Assembly: GCA_963677935.2 (NCBI GenBank)
Contig: CAXXEH010000003.1
Span: 3,844,001-3,908,000 of the forward strand
Origin: JAAFHB01 sp963677935
GTDB lineage: Bacteria > Bacteroidota > Bacteroidia > Bacteroidales > Prolixibacteraceae
Direction: 5' to 3'
Length of the DNA stretch: 64,000 nt
Positions 45,198 to 54,327 of the stretch are shown here, piece after piece. Below the pieces are notes generated by a model. The model made no database searches and was not told where the DNA came from. It saw only the letters and a list, made by a program, of their open reading frames with translations. Both the position numbers and the translations under genes were made by a program. Each line of letters opens with the position of its first letter. The stretch's first letter is position 1.

Positions 45198-47091
45198 TTA
45201 AAATAAAGATGATAAATAAAAGAATCCCGGCAACCATGGCAAACAGGTAAAAACTGATGTTCCCCTGTTGGAGTTTCCGTACCAAAGTCCCTAACCGGGC
45301 AGTAGTAATCCCTATGCCGTCCACTGCAGGATCAAGCACTGCGTTTTCAACTTTATTGAAAAAGAAATCGGAAAGAAAGCCGAAAGGTTTTTCAAACAGA
45401 AAGGCATAGATCTCGTCGAGATAGAACTTATTAAAAATCACTCTGCCAAAGAATGACATTGCCTCCCCATCCTGAGCTGGTATTCGCCCTCGTTTCACAA
45501 AAGTCCGGTAGGCATACAATATGACCAGACCTAAAAGGGTCAGTGAGACGACAATTAAACCAATTTCAGTCGCCTGTGATATCTCTTCCGTTACTTTTGA
45601 GAAAACGGAATTTACAAGGTATTTACTAAACCCCGAATCACCTCCGAAGAGAGATGGGATATTTAAAAATCCGCCAAACAGCGACAGGAATCCCAATATG
45701 ATCAGCGGAATAGTCATCAGTTTCGGAGATTCGTGTGGATGAGCCGTTGCCAGTCGCTGATTCCCATAGAAAACCAGGTACAATAACCTGAACATATAAA
45801 AGCAGGTAAGGAGTGCGCCGACCAGCGCAAGAATATAGATCAGCGGATTTTGCTCAAAGGCTTTTGTAAGGATAAGGTCTTTACTGAAGAAACCCGAAAA
45901 GGGAGGAATTCCGCTTATGGCAAGGGTGGCAACCAGGAAGGTCAGAAAAGTAACCGGCATTTTTTTTCTCAAACCACCCATCTTTCGAATGTCCTGCTCC
46001 CCACCCATGGCATGGATCACACTACCAGCCCCAAGAAACAGCAATGCTTTGAAAAAAGCGTGAGTGGTGAGATGAAATACTGCAGTGGAATAGGCGCCAA
46101 GCCCCAGGGCTATAAACATATATCCCAATTGTGAAACAGTGGAGTAGGCCAATACCTTTTTAATATCATTCTGCTTTAATCCGATAGCAGCAGCCATCAG
46201 CGCTGTTGCCAAACCAAGGACAATCATGATATTTAGAGTGATAGGGGCCAGATTGTAGAGGATGCTTGAACGGGCTATCATATAAATTCCTGCTGTTACC
46301 ATCGTTGCTGCGTGAATAAGAGCTGACACGGGGGTTGGACCAGCCATGGCATCGGGTAACCAGGTAAAAAGGGGAATCTGAGCGCTTTTACCAACGGCTC
46401 CCACCAACAAGAGAATAGTAATCAAGGTAATTACCGGAGCTCCGACCTCAAAGGTGGCAGCTTTTGAAAATATTTCTGTAAAACTTACGGAGTTAAAAGT
46501 GTAAAAAAGCAATATAATCCCAAGAATAAATCCAAGATCACCGATACGATTCATCACAAAAGCCTTACGGGCTGCATAATTAAATGACGGATTTTTGAAC
46601 CAGAATCCAATCAGTAAATAGGAGCAAAAACCAACCCCTTCCCAACCGATAAACAAAACAAGATAATTCGCCCCCATCACCAGAAGCAACATACTGAAGG
46701 TAAACAAATTCATCTGTGCAAAGAAGGAATTAACCCGGTCGTCGCCGCTCATATATCCGATGGAATATACATGAATAAGGAGCCCTATTCCTGTAACAAT
46801 CAGCATCATGGTCAGCGAAAGATGATCGATCAGAAATGCAAACGGGATCTTCATCTCCCCAAGGGAAATCCAGTTGAAAAGGGTTACTGTGGCCGATTCG
46901 TTTCCTGAGGAACGAAGGGTAAAAAACAGAACAACTGATGCTATAAAAGAGAATAGCACCATTGCACTTGCAAGGATACCTGCCTGGTCCTTTTTAAGCC
47001 GTTTGTATCCGAGCCCTGTTATCAGAAACCCCAACAAAGGGAAGGCAGGAACAAGCCAGGCAATCGGGATATAGGGATTTAGTTCTACCAT
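45190..47091 (-). CDS. nuoL: NADH-quinone oxidoreductase subunit L
   Basis: 633 aa, the largest antiporter-like subunit. FIGWEGVGFCSYLLIGFW, PLFTWLPDAMAGPTPVSALIHAATMV and KKVLAYSTVSQLGYM are typical NuoL motifs. The C-terminal ~150 residues form the long lateral helix region ending in a final membrane anchor. It overlaps nuoK by seven bases and nuoM by eight. Confidence 0.95.
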   Translation of the reverse strand: MVELNPYIPIAWLVPAFPLLGFLITGLGYKRLKKDQAGILASAMVLFSFIASVVLFFTLRSSGNESATVTLFNWISLGEMKIPFAFLIDHLSLTMMLIVTGIGLLIHVYSIGYMSGDDRVNSFFAQMNLFTFSMLLLVMGANYLVLFIGWEGVGFCSYLLIGFWFKNPSFNYAARKAFVMNRIGDLGFILGIILLFYTFNSVSFTEIFSKAATFEVGAPVITLITILLLVGAVGKSAQIPLFTWLPDAMAGPTPVSALIHAATMVTAGIYMIARSSILYNLAPITLNIMIVLGLATALMAAAIGLKQNDIKKVLAYSTVSQLGYMFIALGLGAYSTAVFHLTTHAFFKALLFLGAGSVIHAMGGEQDIRKMGGLRKKMPVTFLTFLVATLAISGIPPFSGFFSKDLILTKAFEQNPLIYILALVGALLTCFYMFRLLYLVFYGNQRLATAHPHESPKLMTIPLIILGFLSLFGGFLNIPSLFGGDSGFSKYLVNSVFSKVTEEISQATEIGLIVVSLTLLGLVILYAYRTFVKRGRIPAQDGEAMSFFGRVIFNKFYLDEIYAFLFEKPFGFLSDFFFNKVENAVLDPAVDGIGITTARLGTLVRKLQQGNISFYLFAMVAGILLFIIFILIV

Positions 47092-47414
47092 TTCAACCGG
47101 TTCAAAAGGTTAATATCTACAGAATCGACGTTGCGTTTCATCATTACCAGTATCGATAAACCAACAGCAACCTCAGCAGCGGCAACAATCATGATAAAAA
47201 ACACAAATACTTGTCCTGAAGGATCTGAATGATAGGCCGAAAATGCTGTAAGTAAAAGATTTACAGAATTAAACATCAGTTCTAGGCACATCAGAATAGC
47301 GATCGTATTTCTCCTGAATAAAACACCCATCATCCCGATGCAGAAAAGCGCTACACTCAAAAATATGTAGTGTTCCAGGGGGATGATTTGTATGGCAGAT
47401 GAGATCTCTTTCAT
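47085..47414 (-). CDS. nuoK: NADH-quinone oxidoreductase subunit K
   Basis: 109 aa with three membrane helices. The conserved Glu-bearing helix LMCLELMFNSVNLLL and the second acidic helix (VAAAEVAVGLSILV) match NuoK. Start is 64 bases downstream of nuoJ, a gap that carries a REP-like palindrome. It ends inside the start of nuoL. Confidence 0.93.
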   Translation of the reverse strand: MKEISSAIQIIPLEHYIFLSVALFCIGMMGVLFRRNTIAILMCLELMFNSVNLLLTAFSAYHSDPSGQVFVFFIMIVAAAEVAVGLSILVMMKRNVDSVDINLLNRLKW

Positions 47415-47440
47415 TGTTTTATTTTATGAATTTATTTTAT

Positions 47441-47466
47441 TGTAGACACACGGCCGTGCGTCTACA
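47441..47466. repeat. REP-like palindrome between nuoJ and nuoK
   Basis: A 26-base near-perfect palindrome with a CACGGCCGTG centre and outer arms TGTAGAC/GTCTACA; only one pair is mismatched. Similar TAGAC-CACGGCCGTG-GTCTA palindromes are dispersed in several bacterial lineages. It lies inside the nuo operon mRNA and could form a hairpin that tunes or protects the transcript. It is not followed by a T tract, so it is not a terminator. Confidence 0.6.
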
Positions 47467-47478
47467 AACATATTATTT

Positions 47479-47970
47479 CTATGAATCCTTTTTCCCAAAC
47501 ATAATTGCACCTACCATTGCAGATATAAACAATATGGAGGACATCTCAAAAGGAAGGAGAAATTCCCTGAATAACACTTTTCCAATTTGAGATAACAATC
47601 CGATATCGCTTGCAAAAGGATATCGAGGATGGATCTCGAAAGTCTGACGTGTAGCCGCAACCAAAACCAGAAAAAATATCCCTCCGGTAAAAACCGCAGT
47701 GATGCGCGTTACTTTCGATTTGCGAAGAATAATCGCCTTGTTCAGATTGAGGAGCATGATCACAAACAGAAATAAGACCATGATTGCACCCGTATAGACG
47801 ATGATATGGACCACTGCCAGAAACTGGGCATTTAAAAGAATATAGTGACCAGCCATAGCTAAAAAACAAACAATCAAATAGATGACATTGTTAATTGGAT
47901 TCTTTGAGAATACAACCGCCAATGCACAGATGATCATTATTGCAGAGAGCAGGTAAAATAAGAAGATCAT
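47479..47970 (-). CDS. nuoJ: NADH-quinone oxidoreductase subunit J
   Basis: 163 aa membrane subunit with five predicted helices. NPINNVIYLIVCFLAMAGHYILLNAQFLAVVHIIVYTGAIMVLFLFVIML is the diagnostic NuoJ core (residues ~25-74, including the conserved pi-bulge helix region). Lies 26 bases after nuoI. It forms part of the membrane arm near the quinone site. Confidence 0.94.
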   Translation of the reverse strand: MIFLFYLLSAIMIICALAVVFSKNPINNVIYLIVCFLAMAGHYILLNAQFLAVVHIIVYTGAIMVLFLFVIMLLNLNKAIILRKSKVTRITAVFTGGIFFLVLVAATRQTFEIHPRYPFASDIGLLSQIGKVLFREFLLPFEMSSILFISAMVGAIMFGKKDS

Positions 47971-47996
47971 TATTTGTATATTTTAAAAGTCAAAAT

Positions 47997-48572
47997 CTAT
48001 TTATTATGAGCAAACCGCTTATTTTCTTTGAACCGGAGCACTTTCTCTGTTTGCCGGACCGACACATCAATTCGTTGATCAGGATCAATTGGTTCTACTA
48101 AAATATCTTTCCCGTAAATAAACGGCTTTCGGTGATATTCAGATGCGACAATACGATCAGTCAGGAAGATTGCTTCCTTTGGGCATGCCTCTTCGCAATC
48201 GCCACAAAAGATGCAGCGGATCATATTTATTTCATAAATTTCAGCATATTTCTCTTCGCGGTACAAATGTTCTTCGCCTGGTTTCCGTTCAGCAGCAACC
48301 ATTGTTATTGCTTCCGCCGGGCAGGCTACGGCACATAATCCGCAGGCAGTACACCGTTCGCGTCCCAGATCATCGCGTTTCAGGACATGTTGACCACGGT
48401 ATATCTTACTAAATTCGCGTTTCTGCTCCGGATAATTGATGGTTGCTTTCTTGCCGAAAAAATGCTTTAGCGTTATGGACATCCCTTTTATAATGGCAGG
48501 AATATAGATCCATTCCATAAAGGTCATCTTCTTGTCCGAAACAACTTTGGATCTGTTTGTTAATGATTTCAT
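47997..48572 (-). CDS. nuoI: NADH-quinone oxidoreductase subunit I (2x 4Fe-4S)
   Basis: 191 aa peripheral subunit with two ferredoxin-type clusters: CTACGLCAVACPAEA and CIFCGDCEEACPKEA. These are clusters N6a and N6b, passing electrons towards NuoB. The N-terminal ~30 residues hold the amphipathic helix that binds the membrane arm. Starts 12 bases after nuoH. Confidence 0.95.
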   Translation of the reverse strand: MKSLTNRSKVVSDKKMTFMEWIYIPAIIKGMSITLKHFFGKKATINYPEQKREFSKIYRGQHVLKRDDLGRERCTACGLCAVACPAEAITMVAAERKPGEEHLYREEKYAEIYEINMIRCIFCGDCEEACPKEAIFLTDRIVASEYHRKPFIYGKDILVEPIDPDQRIDVSVRQTEKVLRFKENKRFAHNK

Positions 48573-48584
48573 GGTTTTTCCGGA

Positions 48585-49616
48585 TTACTTAAGTTCAGTG
48601 AAGAAATAATAGATTCCTGTCACTATAATATTAAATATCGACAATGGAAGCAATCCTTTCCATCCCAGGTTCATCAACTGGTCGTACCGGAATCTGGGTA
48701 AAGTCCATCTTATCCACATGAAAAGGAAGATCATGCCAAATATCTTCATGAAGAAAAAGAGCGTTCCAAGTATGGTCACCCAATTGGGAGAGAGTCCTAA
48801 CTGATCAATAAAGGGCATGTTATAACCTCCAAAATATAAGGTAGCGACAACTGCTGACGATATGAACATATTGATGTATTCAGCAAAAAGATAAAACCCG
48901 AGTTTCATCGAGCTGTATTCGGTGTGATATCCCCCAATCAACTCGGTTTCGCATTCCGGCAGGTCGAATGGCGAACGGTTTGTTTCGGCAAAGGCACAGG
49001 TGAGGAAGATCAGAAATCCCAGCGGTTGATAGAAAATGTTCCAATGTCCGCCATGCTGTTGAGTGACAATATCGTGAAGGCTCAATGAACCGGTTGTGAG
49101 GACAAGTGCAACAATCGACATTCCCATAGCCAGCTCGTAGCTGATCATCTGCGATGCTGCCCTGATTGCGCCAAGCAAAGCGTATTTATTATTCGAAGCC
49201 CATCCTCCAATCATAATGCCGTATACACCAATGGAGACCATCGCAAAAATGTAGAGAATGCCAATATTGAGATCGGCAATCTGGAGCGAAAATGGTTGTC
49301 CACCAATAGTTAAGGTCCCACCCCAGGGAATTACAACACCTGTGAGCAAAGCGGTAGTCATGGCAATGGAAGGACCAAGGATAAAAAGTCTTTTATTGGC
49401 AGTAAGGGGAATTATCTCCTCTTTCATGAACATTTTAAGACCATCAGCCAGCGGTTGCAATAAACCAAAAGGGCCGGCGCGGTTTGGACCACGACGATCC
49501 TGCATAAATGCCGCCACTTTTCTCTCACCATAAGTCGAGTACATTGCCACAATAAGGGTGACAAATAAAATGATAAAAAGCAAAATGGTCTTATAAATTA
49601 TTGTTGTCCAATCCAT
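48585..49616 (-). CDS. nuoH: NADH-quinone oxidoreductase subunit H
   Basis: 343 aa from the ATG at 49616, one base after the nuoG stop. A longer in-frame start at 49685 would lie within nuoG and is less likely. Membrane subunit forming the quinone chamber: YGERKVAAFMQDRRGPNRAGPFGLLQPLADGLKMFMKEEI, ETNRSPFDLPECETELIGGYHTEYSSMKL and WIRWTLPRFRYDQLM motifs match NuoH (key blocks given by position ~27-66, ~200-230 and ~300). Confidence 0.95.
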   Translation of the reverse strand: MDWTTIIYKTILLFIILFVTLIVAMYSTYGERKVAAFMQDRRGPNRAGPFGLLQPLADGLKMFMKEEIIPLTANKRLFILGPSIAMTTALLTGVVIPWGGTLTIGGQPFSLQIADLNIGILYIFAMVSIGVYGIMIGGWASNNKYALLGAIRAASQMISYELAMGMSIVALVLTTGSLSLHDIVTQQHGGHWNIFYQPLGFLIFLTCAFAETNRSPFDLPECETELIGGYHTEYSSMKLGFYLFAEYINMFISSAVVATLYFGGYNMPFIDQLGLSPNWVTILGTLFFFMKIFGMIFLFMWIRWTLPRFRYDQLMNLGWKGLLPLSIFNIIVTGIYYFFTELK

Positions 49617-49617
49617 A

Positions 49618-50562
49618 TCACAATTTTTGTTTATTGGCCATGCTCGTTTGATAATGATTCTGGGAGATGACCGAATGACGTTCAATCTTTCTCGGACCCT
49701 CTATTTTCCAATCCTCCTTCTCTTTATGCTGAAAACGACACCCGTTGCAGATAAATTCTTCAAGCTCGCCATATTTATCTTTCCTTCCCGTGACGCGAAG
49801 TACCTCATCACCTTTCATCCACAATACCGTTTTACCGCTGCATTTGGTACATTCGCGGTGAGCATCAAAAGGTTTTGTAAACCAGACGCGGCTTTTAAAC
49901 CGGAATGTCCGGTCGGTTAATGCTCCAACAGGGCAAACATCGATCATATTACCCGAAAAATCGTTGTCAATTGCTTTGAGAATATGAGTGCTGATTTCGC
50001 AATGGTCGCCACGCCCCATCACCCCATGTACCCGGTGATCGGTAATTTGGTCAGCTACCATTACACAACGGTAGCAGAGTATACAACGGTTCATATTGAG
50101 TTTAATCGTATCTCCAATGTCAATTGGCTTAAAAACCCGCCTCTCTTCAACGGTACGTGTCTCCTCCAACCCGTGAACATAGGAGAGGTCCTGAAGATGG
50201 CATTCACCAGCCTGATCACAAACCGGACAATCAAGAGGGTGATTGAGCAGTAAAAATTCGGTGATCGCACCTCTGGCTTCGATCACTTCGGGAGAGGTCG
50301 TATTTTGCACAACCATTCCATCTTGTACAAGGGTACGGCACGAAGCCACCAGTTTGGGCATTGGTCGTGGATCTTTGGAAGAACCCTGGGCCACTTTTAC
50401 CAGGCAAGTCCTGCATTTCCCTCCACTTCCCTCCAGTTTTGAGTAATAGCACATGGCAGGAGGAACCACGCTGCCCCCAATCTGACGGGCGGCATTCATG
50501 ATGGTTGTTCCGGCTTCTACCTCAACCTCAATATTATCGATGGTTACCTTTAAAAGGGGCAT
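49618..50562 (-). CDS. nuoG: NADH-quinone oxidoreductase subunit G, short form
   Basis: 314 aa, versus ~900 in Escherichia coli. It keeps the N-terminal 2Fe-2S domain (CRTC ligands near residue 52), the HPLDCPVCDQAGEC His/Cys 4Fe-4S site (cluster N5) and the CILCYRC...CPVG site (N4). Only the first Cys-rich part of the molybdopterin-type domain remains (CTKCSGKT...ICNGC), and the large C-terminal domain is missing. This short form fits Bacteroidota-type complex I. It overlaps nuoF by 13 bases. Confidence 0.9.
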   Translation of the reverse strand: MPLLKVTIDNIEVEVEAGTTIMNAARQIGGSVVPPAMCYYSKLEGSGGKCRTCLVKVAQGSSKDPRPMPKLVASCRTLVQDGMVVQNTTSPEVIEARGAITEFLLLNHPLDCPVCDQAGECHLQDLSYVHGLEETRTVEERRVFKPIDIGDTIKLNMNRCILCYRCVMVADQITDHRVHGVMGRGDHCEISTHILKAIDNDFSGNMIDVCPVGALTDRTFRFKSRVWFTKPFDAHRECTKCSGKTVLWMKGDEVLRVTGRKDKYGELEEFICNGCRFQHKEKEDWKIEGPRKIERHSVISQNHYQTSMANKQKL

Positions 50563-51851
50563 TTCTGTAGTTTTACGTGTTCTTCAAATTCTTCGCGGAA
50601 ATGACGAATGGCGCTCGCAACAGGCCATGCTGATGCATCACCAAGCGGACAGATCGTATTCCCTTCAATATGTTTCGCAATATCGGCAAGCAGGTTTATA
50701 TCTTTTATTGTCCCCTGCCCGTTTTCGATACGTTGCAGGATTTTTTCCATCCAGCCGGTTCCTTCGCGGCAGGGGCTACACTGACCGCACGATTCGTGAT
50801 GATAAAATCTTGCAAACGTGAGGAGATTTTTAACGATGCAGGTGGTATGATCCATGACAATAAACCCTCCCGATCCAAGCATCGTACCCGTCTGAAAACC
50901 ACCTTCCGCCAACGACTCATAGCTCATTAGCCGGGGTTCGCCCTTTGCTGTTTTCAGGATCAAACTCGCTGGCAGAATGGGTACAGAAGAGCCTCCGGCA
51001 ACTACAGCTTTGAGCTGGTTTCCATTACGGATGCCACCACAGTATTCATCGCTGTAAATAAATTCTTCGACTGGCAAGCCAAGTTCAATTTCGTAAATGC
51101 CAGGTTTGTTGATATGACCACAGGCAGAAATAAGCTTTGTACCGGTACTTGCTCCAACACCTATGGCGGCATAAGCCTCGCCTCCGTTATTGATGATCCA
51201 GGGGAGGGCAGCAATTGTTTCAACATTATTAATAACTGTCGGACAATCATATAGCCCGACAATTGCGGGGAACGGTGGTTTGATGCGGGGATTACCCCTT
51301 TTACCTTCCAGCGATTCGAGCAGCGCTGTCTCTTCTCCGCAGATATAAGCGCCGGCGCCAGGGTGACAATACAAATCGAGTGAATAACCGCTTCCAAGGA
51401 TATTTTCACCAATAAATCCGTTTTTATAGGCCTCTGCGATTGCTTTCTCAATAATATTCAGGACATAAAAAAGTTCCCCGCGGATGTAAATATAGGCAGA
51501 ATGGGCTCCCAGTGCATACGATCCAAGGATCATCCCTTCAATCAGCTGATGTGGATTCGATTGCCCGATATGTCTGTCCTTAAATGTTCCGGGTTCGCTT
51601 TCATCAAAATTACAAACAAAATAGCGTGGCTTTTCACTCTTTTTATCGATGAAACCCCATTTCATACCTGCGGGGAAACCTGCTCCTCCCCGACCTTTCA
51701 ACCCCGACTTTTTCACTTCGTCGGTCACCTGGTCAGGGGTATAATCTTTTAATGCCTTTTCAACAGCTGAATAACCCCCTAATTTCCTGTAAACGTCAAA
51801 AGAGGCAAGACCGTGGACATCAATATTTTTAAGTAATATCTGTTTTGCCAT
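50550..51851 (-). CDS. nuoF: NADH-quinone oxidoreductase subunit F (NADH/FMN binding)
   Basis: 433 aa. It binds NADH and FMN: GLKGRGGAGFPAGMKWGF near residue 51 and the GAGAYICGEETALLESLEG loop. The 4Fe-4S cluster N3 ligands are in ESCGQCSPCREGTGWM and CPLGDASAW. It accepts electrons from NADH. Starts two bases after the nuoE stop and overlaps nuoG. Confidence 0.95.
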   Translation of the reverse strand: MAKQILLKNIDVHGLASFDVYRKLGGYSAVEKALKDYTPDQVTDEVKKSGLKGRGGAGFPAGMKWGFIDKKSEKPRYFVCNFDESEPGTFKDRHIGQSNPHQLIEGMILGSYALGAHSAYIYIRGELFYVLNIIEKAIAEAYKNGFIGENILGSGYSLDLYCHPGAGAYICGEETALLESLEGKRGNPRIKPPFPAIVGLYDCPTVINNVETIAALPWIINNGGEAYAAIGVGASTGTKLISACGHINKPGIYEIELGLPVEEFIYSDEYCGGIRNGNQLKAVVAGGSSVPILPASLILKTAKGEPRLMSYESLAEGGFQTGTMLGSGGFIVMDHTTCIVKNLLTFARFYHHESCGQCSPCREGTGWMEKILQRIENGQGTIKDINLLADIAKHIEGNTICPLGDASAWPVASAIRHFREEFEEHVKLQKCPF

Positions 51852-51853
51852 AG

Positions 51854-52396
51854 TTACAGGTAAGGGTTAGTGTGCGAATTTTTATTTTCACGCCTCCATT
51901 TGTTAAGCAGATTATCCGCTTTCTGAGTGGTAAGGTTTTCGTGGTATTCGGTACCCACCTGGATAACAGGGGCATTCCCGCAGGCTGCCAGACATTCAAC
52001 AGTTCTTAGGGTAAATTTGCCATCAGAAGTTGTTTCACCCGGTTTAATTCCAAGTCGTTTCTCGAAATGAGCAAGGATTTGCTCGGCGCCATTTAACCAG
52101 CAGGGACCAGTCTGACAAACCTCTATCAAACAATTGCCTACAGGCTGAAGGTTAAACATACTATAAAATGAAGCCACCTCATACACTTCGATCGGTTGAA
52201 TTCCAAGTAAGGTGGCCACATAATCCATGGTATCGGAACTCAGCCACCCATCGTTTTCTGATTGGGCAATATGTAATATAGGGATTAAAGCCGATTTCTG
52301 TCTGCCCGGCGGATACCGTTTGATAATCTGACTCACCAGATCAAGCGTTTCGGTCTTAAATTCAGATGTGATATTCTTATCCTGCATTATATTCAT
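51854..52396 (-). CDS. nuoE: NADH-quinone oxidoreductase subunit E (2Fe-2S)
   Basis: 180 aa thioredoxin-like 2Fe-2S subunit. Cluster N1a ligands are in CQTGPCWLNGAEQ and CLAACGNAPVIQV. Forms the NADH module with NuoF and NuoG. Located between nuoD and nuoF, 12 bases after nuoD and 2 before nuoF. Confidence 0.95.
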   Translation of the reverse strand: MNIMQDKNITSEFKTETLDLVSQIIKRYPPGRQKSALIPILHIAQSENDGWLSSDTMDYVATLLGIQPIEVYEVASFYSMFNLQPVGNCLIEVCQTGPCWLNGAEQILAHFEKRLGIKPGETTSDGKFTLRTVECLAACGNAPVIQVGTEYHENLTTQKADNLLNKWRRENKNSHTNPYL

Positions 52397-52408
52397 TTTT
52401 TCATTTTT

Positions 52409-53644
52409 CTAAGCATCCAGTTCACCTGCAATAACATTCATAGAACTCATGGTCAGAATCGCATCCGACAACATATTTCCCTGAACCATCTCGGGATATG
52501 CCTGATAATAAATAAAACAGGGACGGCGAAAATGCAACCTCGAAGGGGTACGTCCGCCATCACTTACCAGGTAAAATCCAAGCTCACCGTTCGCCGCTTC
52601 AATACTATGGTAAACTTCTCCAACAGGAATATCGGTTTCACCCATCACAATTTTAAAGTGCCAGATCAGAGCTTCCATGTTATTGTAAACCTCTTCTTTG
52701 GGAGGAAGAACATACCTGGGATCTTTGGCAAAATAGGTCTCTTTATCCTCCAGTTTATCCAATTTGTCCAATGCCTGTTGAATGATGTAAAGACTTTGGC
52801 GCTGTTCCTCCTGGCGAACCATAAACCGGTCGTACGTATCCCCGCTTTGGCCAATGGGTACAATAAAGTCAAATTCTTCGTACGAACTGTAGGGATTCAT
52901 CACCCGGACATCATAATCGACTCCGCAGGCACGTAGATTTGGACCCGTAAATCCGTAAGCCAGTGCACGCTCGGCTGAAAAGGAACCCACGTTAATAGTC
53001 CGATCCATGAAAATGCGGTTCCTTGCCAACAGGTTCTCAAATTCCTTTAATTTGGACGGATATGATTTCAGAAAATAGCGGATTTTTTCCCATGCTTTTG
53101 CACTGAAATTCCGCTCAAAACCACCAATCCTCCCCATATTTGTAGTAAGCCTCGATCCACAGATCTCTTCGTATATTTCATAAATGAATTCCCGGTCCTG
53201 AAATAAGTAGGTGAAACCGGTCAGTGCACCGCTATCCACTCCAATCACACTATTGCAAATCAGGTGATCTGCTATACGGGCAAGCTCCATGATGATTATT
53301 CTAAGATAGTCGACACGTTTTGGCGTTTCGATACCCAATAATTTTTCAACCGTCATATGCCATCCCATGTTATTGAGCGGGGCTGAGCAGTAATTTAAAC
53401 GGTCGGTAAGTGGAGTGATCTGATAAAAAGGCCTGCGTTCTGCTATCTTTTCAAAAGCACGATGAATGTAACCTATTGTTTGTTCAGTACTTACAATAAA
53501 TTCCCCATCCATCAGCATTACATTCTGAAAAACGCCATGTGTCGCAGGATGAGTCGGACCAACATTTAGTGTGTTGTATTCCTTTGGCTCTTCCGTTTTG
53601 ACAACATCTTTGTCCCAATAATCAGTATTAAGTTCTTTTGCCAT
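52409..53644 (-). CDS. nuoD: NADH-quinone oxidoreductase subunit D
   Basis: 411 aa, separate from NuoC. Contains the quinone-site block GPTHPATHGVFQNV, the IGYIHRAFEKIAE motif and RIGGFERNF. Related to the large subunit of NiFe hydrogenases without the metal ligands. A 133-base gap to nuoC is the longest inside the operon; no clear promoter or terminator was seen there. Confidence 0.95.
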   Translation of the reverse strand: MAKELNTDYWDKDVVKTEEPKEYNTLNVGPTHPATHGVFQNVMLMDGEFIVSTEQTIGYIHRAFEKIAERRPFYQITPLTDRLNYCSAPLNNMGWHMTVEKLLGIETPKRVDYLRIIIMELARIADHLICNSVIGVDSGALTGFTYLFQDREFIYEIYEEICGSRLTTNMGRIGGFERNFSAKAWEKIRYFLKSYPSKLKEFENLLARNRIFMDRTINVGSFSAERALAYGFTGPNLRACGVDYDVRVMNPYSSYEEFDFIVPIGQSGDTYDRFMVRQEEQRQSLYIIQQALDKLDKLEDKETYFAKDPRYVLPPKEEVYNNMEALIWHFKIVMGETDIPVGEVYHSIEAANGELGFYLVSDGGRTPSRLHFRRPCFIYYQAYPEMVQGNMLSDAILTMSSMNVIAGELDA

Positions 53645-53777
53645 TTATGGTTTGTGATTTCTCAAATACTATAATCATATAATCAATTAAATACCCGGAG
53701 GTTAATAATATTCCGAAATTAACCATCCTAAATAATCAGATCCTTTCTAACCTATCTCTACGCACCCAAAATATCGA

Positions 53778-54287
53778 TCACCTTCCAAAAAATCGATCAT
53801 CCTTATCCTCACGGGTCTGATCTTCGAGCGGGAAATCTTTCCGAAGTGGAAATCCCACCATATCATCAACATTCAGAATACGTTGAAGGTTTGGATGTCC
53901 TTCAAAAATTATTCCGTAAAATTCAAATGTCTCCCGTTCCATCCAGTTGGCGGAGGGCCATATTGGTGTGATCGTAGGCAATTTGGGATCTGATAGAGAT
54001 GTGGATGTCTTAATTCTGATCCTGTGATTATTTGCGAAACTATGCAGGTGATATACAACGCCAAGCAACTCCTGTTCAGGATAATGCATACCACATAACG
54101 TTGTTAGGAAGTTAAATTGGAGCTCCTGGTCATTCTTGAGAAGGAGAAGTACATCAAAAATAACTTCATTTCTTACAGTAAGACAAAGCATATCGCTCAC
54201 AACCTCATGGAATTCAATCGATTCCCCAAAATGCTCGATTAGTTTTCTGACAACAAACTGGTTTCTTTCCGGGATGATCTCGAACAC
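53778..54287 (-). CDS. nuoC: NADH-quinone oxidoreductase subunit C
   Basis: 169 aa, not fused to NuoD. The conserved end PTITPIWPSANWMERETFEFYGIIFEGHPNLQRIL (residues ~115-150, key words TPIWPSANWMERE and DLRRI-like HPNLQRI) is the NuoC signature. The start is GTG at 54287; no ATG is available in frame nearby. Forty bases downstream of nuoB. Confidence 0.9.
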   Translation of the reverse strand: MFEIIPERNQFVVRKLIEHFGESIEFHEVVSDMLCLTVRNEVIFDVLLLLKNDQELQFNFLTTLCGMHYPEQELLGVVYHLHSFANNHRIRIKTSTSLSDPKLPTITPIWPSANWMERETFEFYGIIFEGHPNLQRILNVDDMVGFPLRKDFPLEDQTREDKDDRFFGR

Positions 54288-54327
54288 AAAACTATTTTTA
54301 GATGGTTTATACTTTTACTCAATAAGG

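Noticed and set aside
43719..47414. Possible Mrp-type antiporter genes
   Set aside because: The antiporter-like proteins are in nuo order with NuoK, NuoJ and the soluble complex I subunits, so they are NuoL, NuoM and NuoN.
53645..53777. 133-base gap between nuoC and nuoD as an internal promoter or RNA gene
   Set aside because: No consensus promoter, hairpin with T tract or RNA-like fold was recognised.
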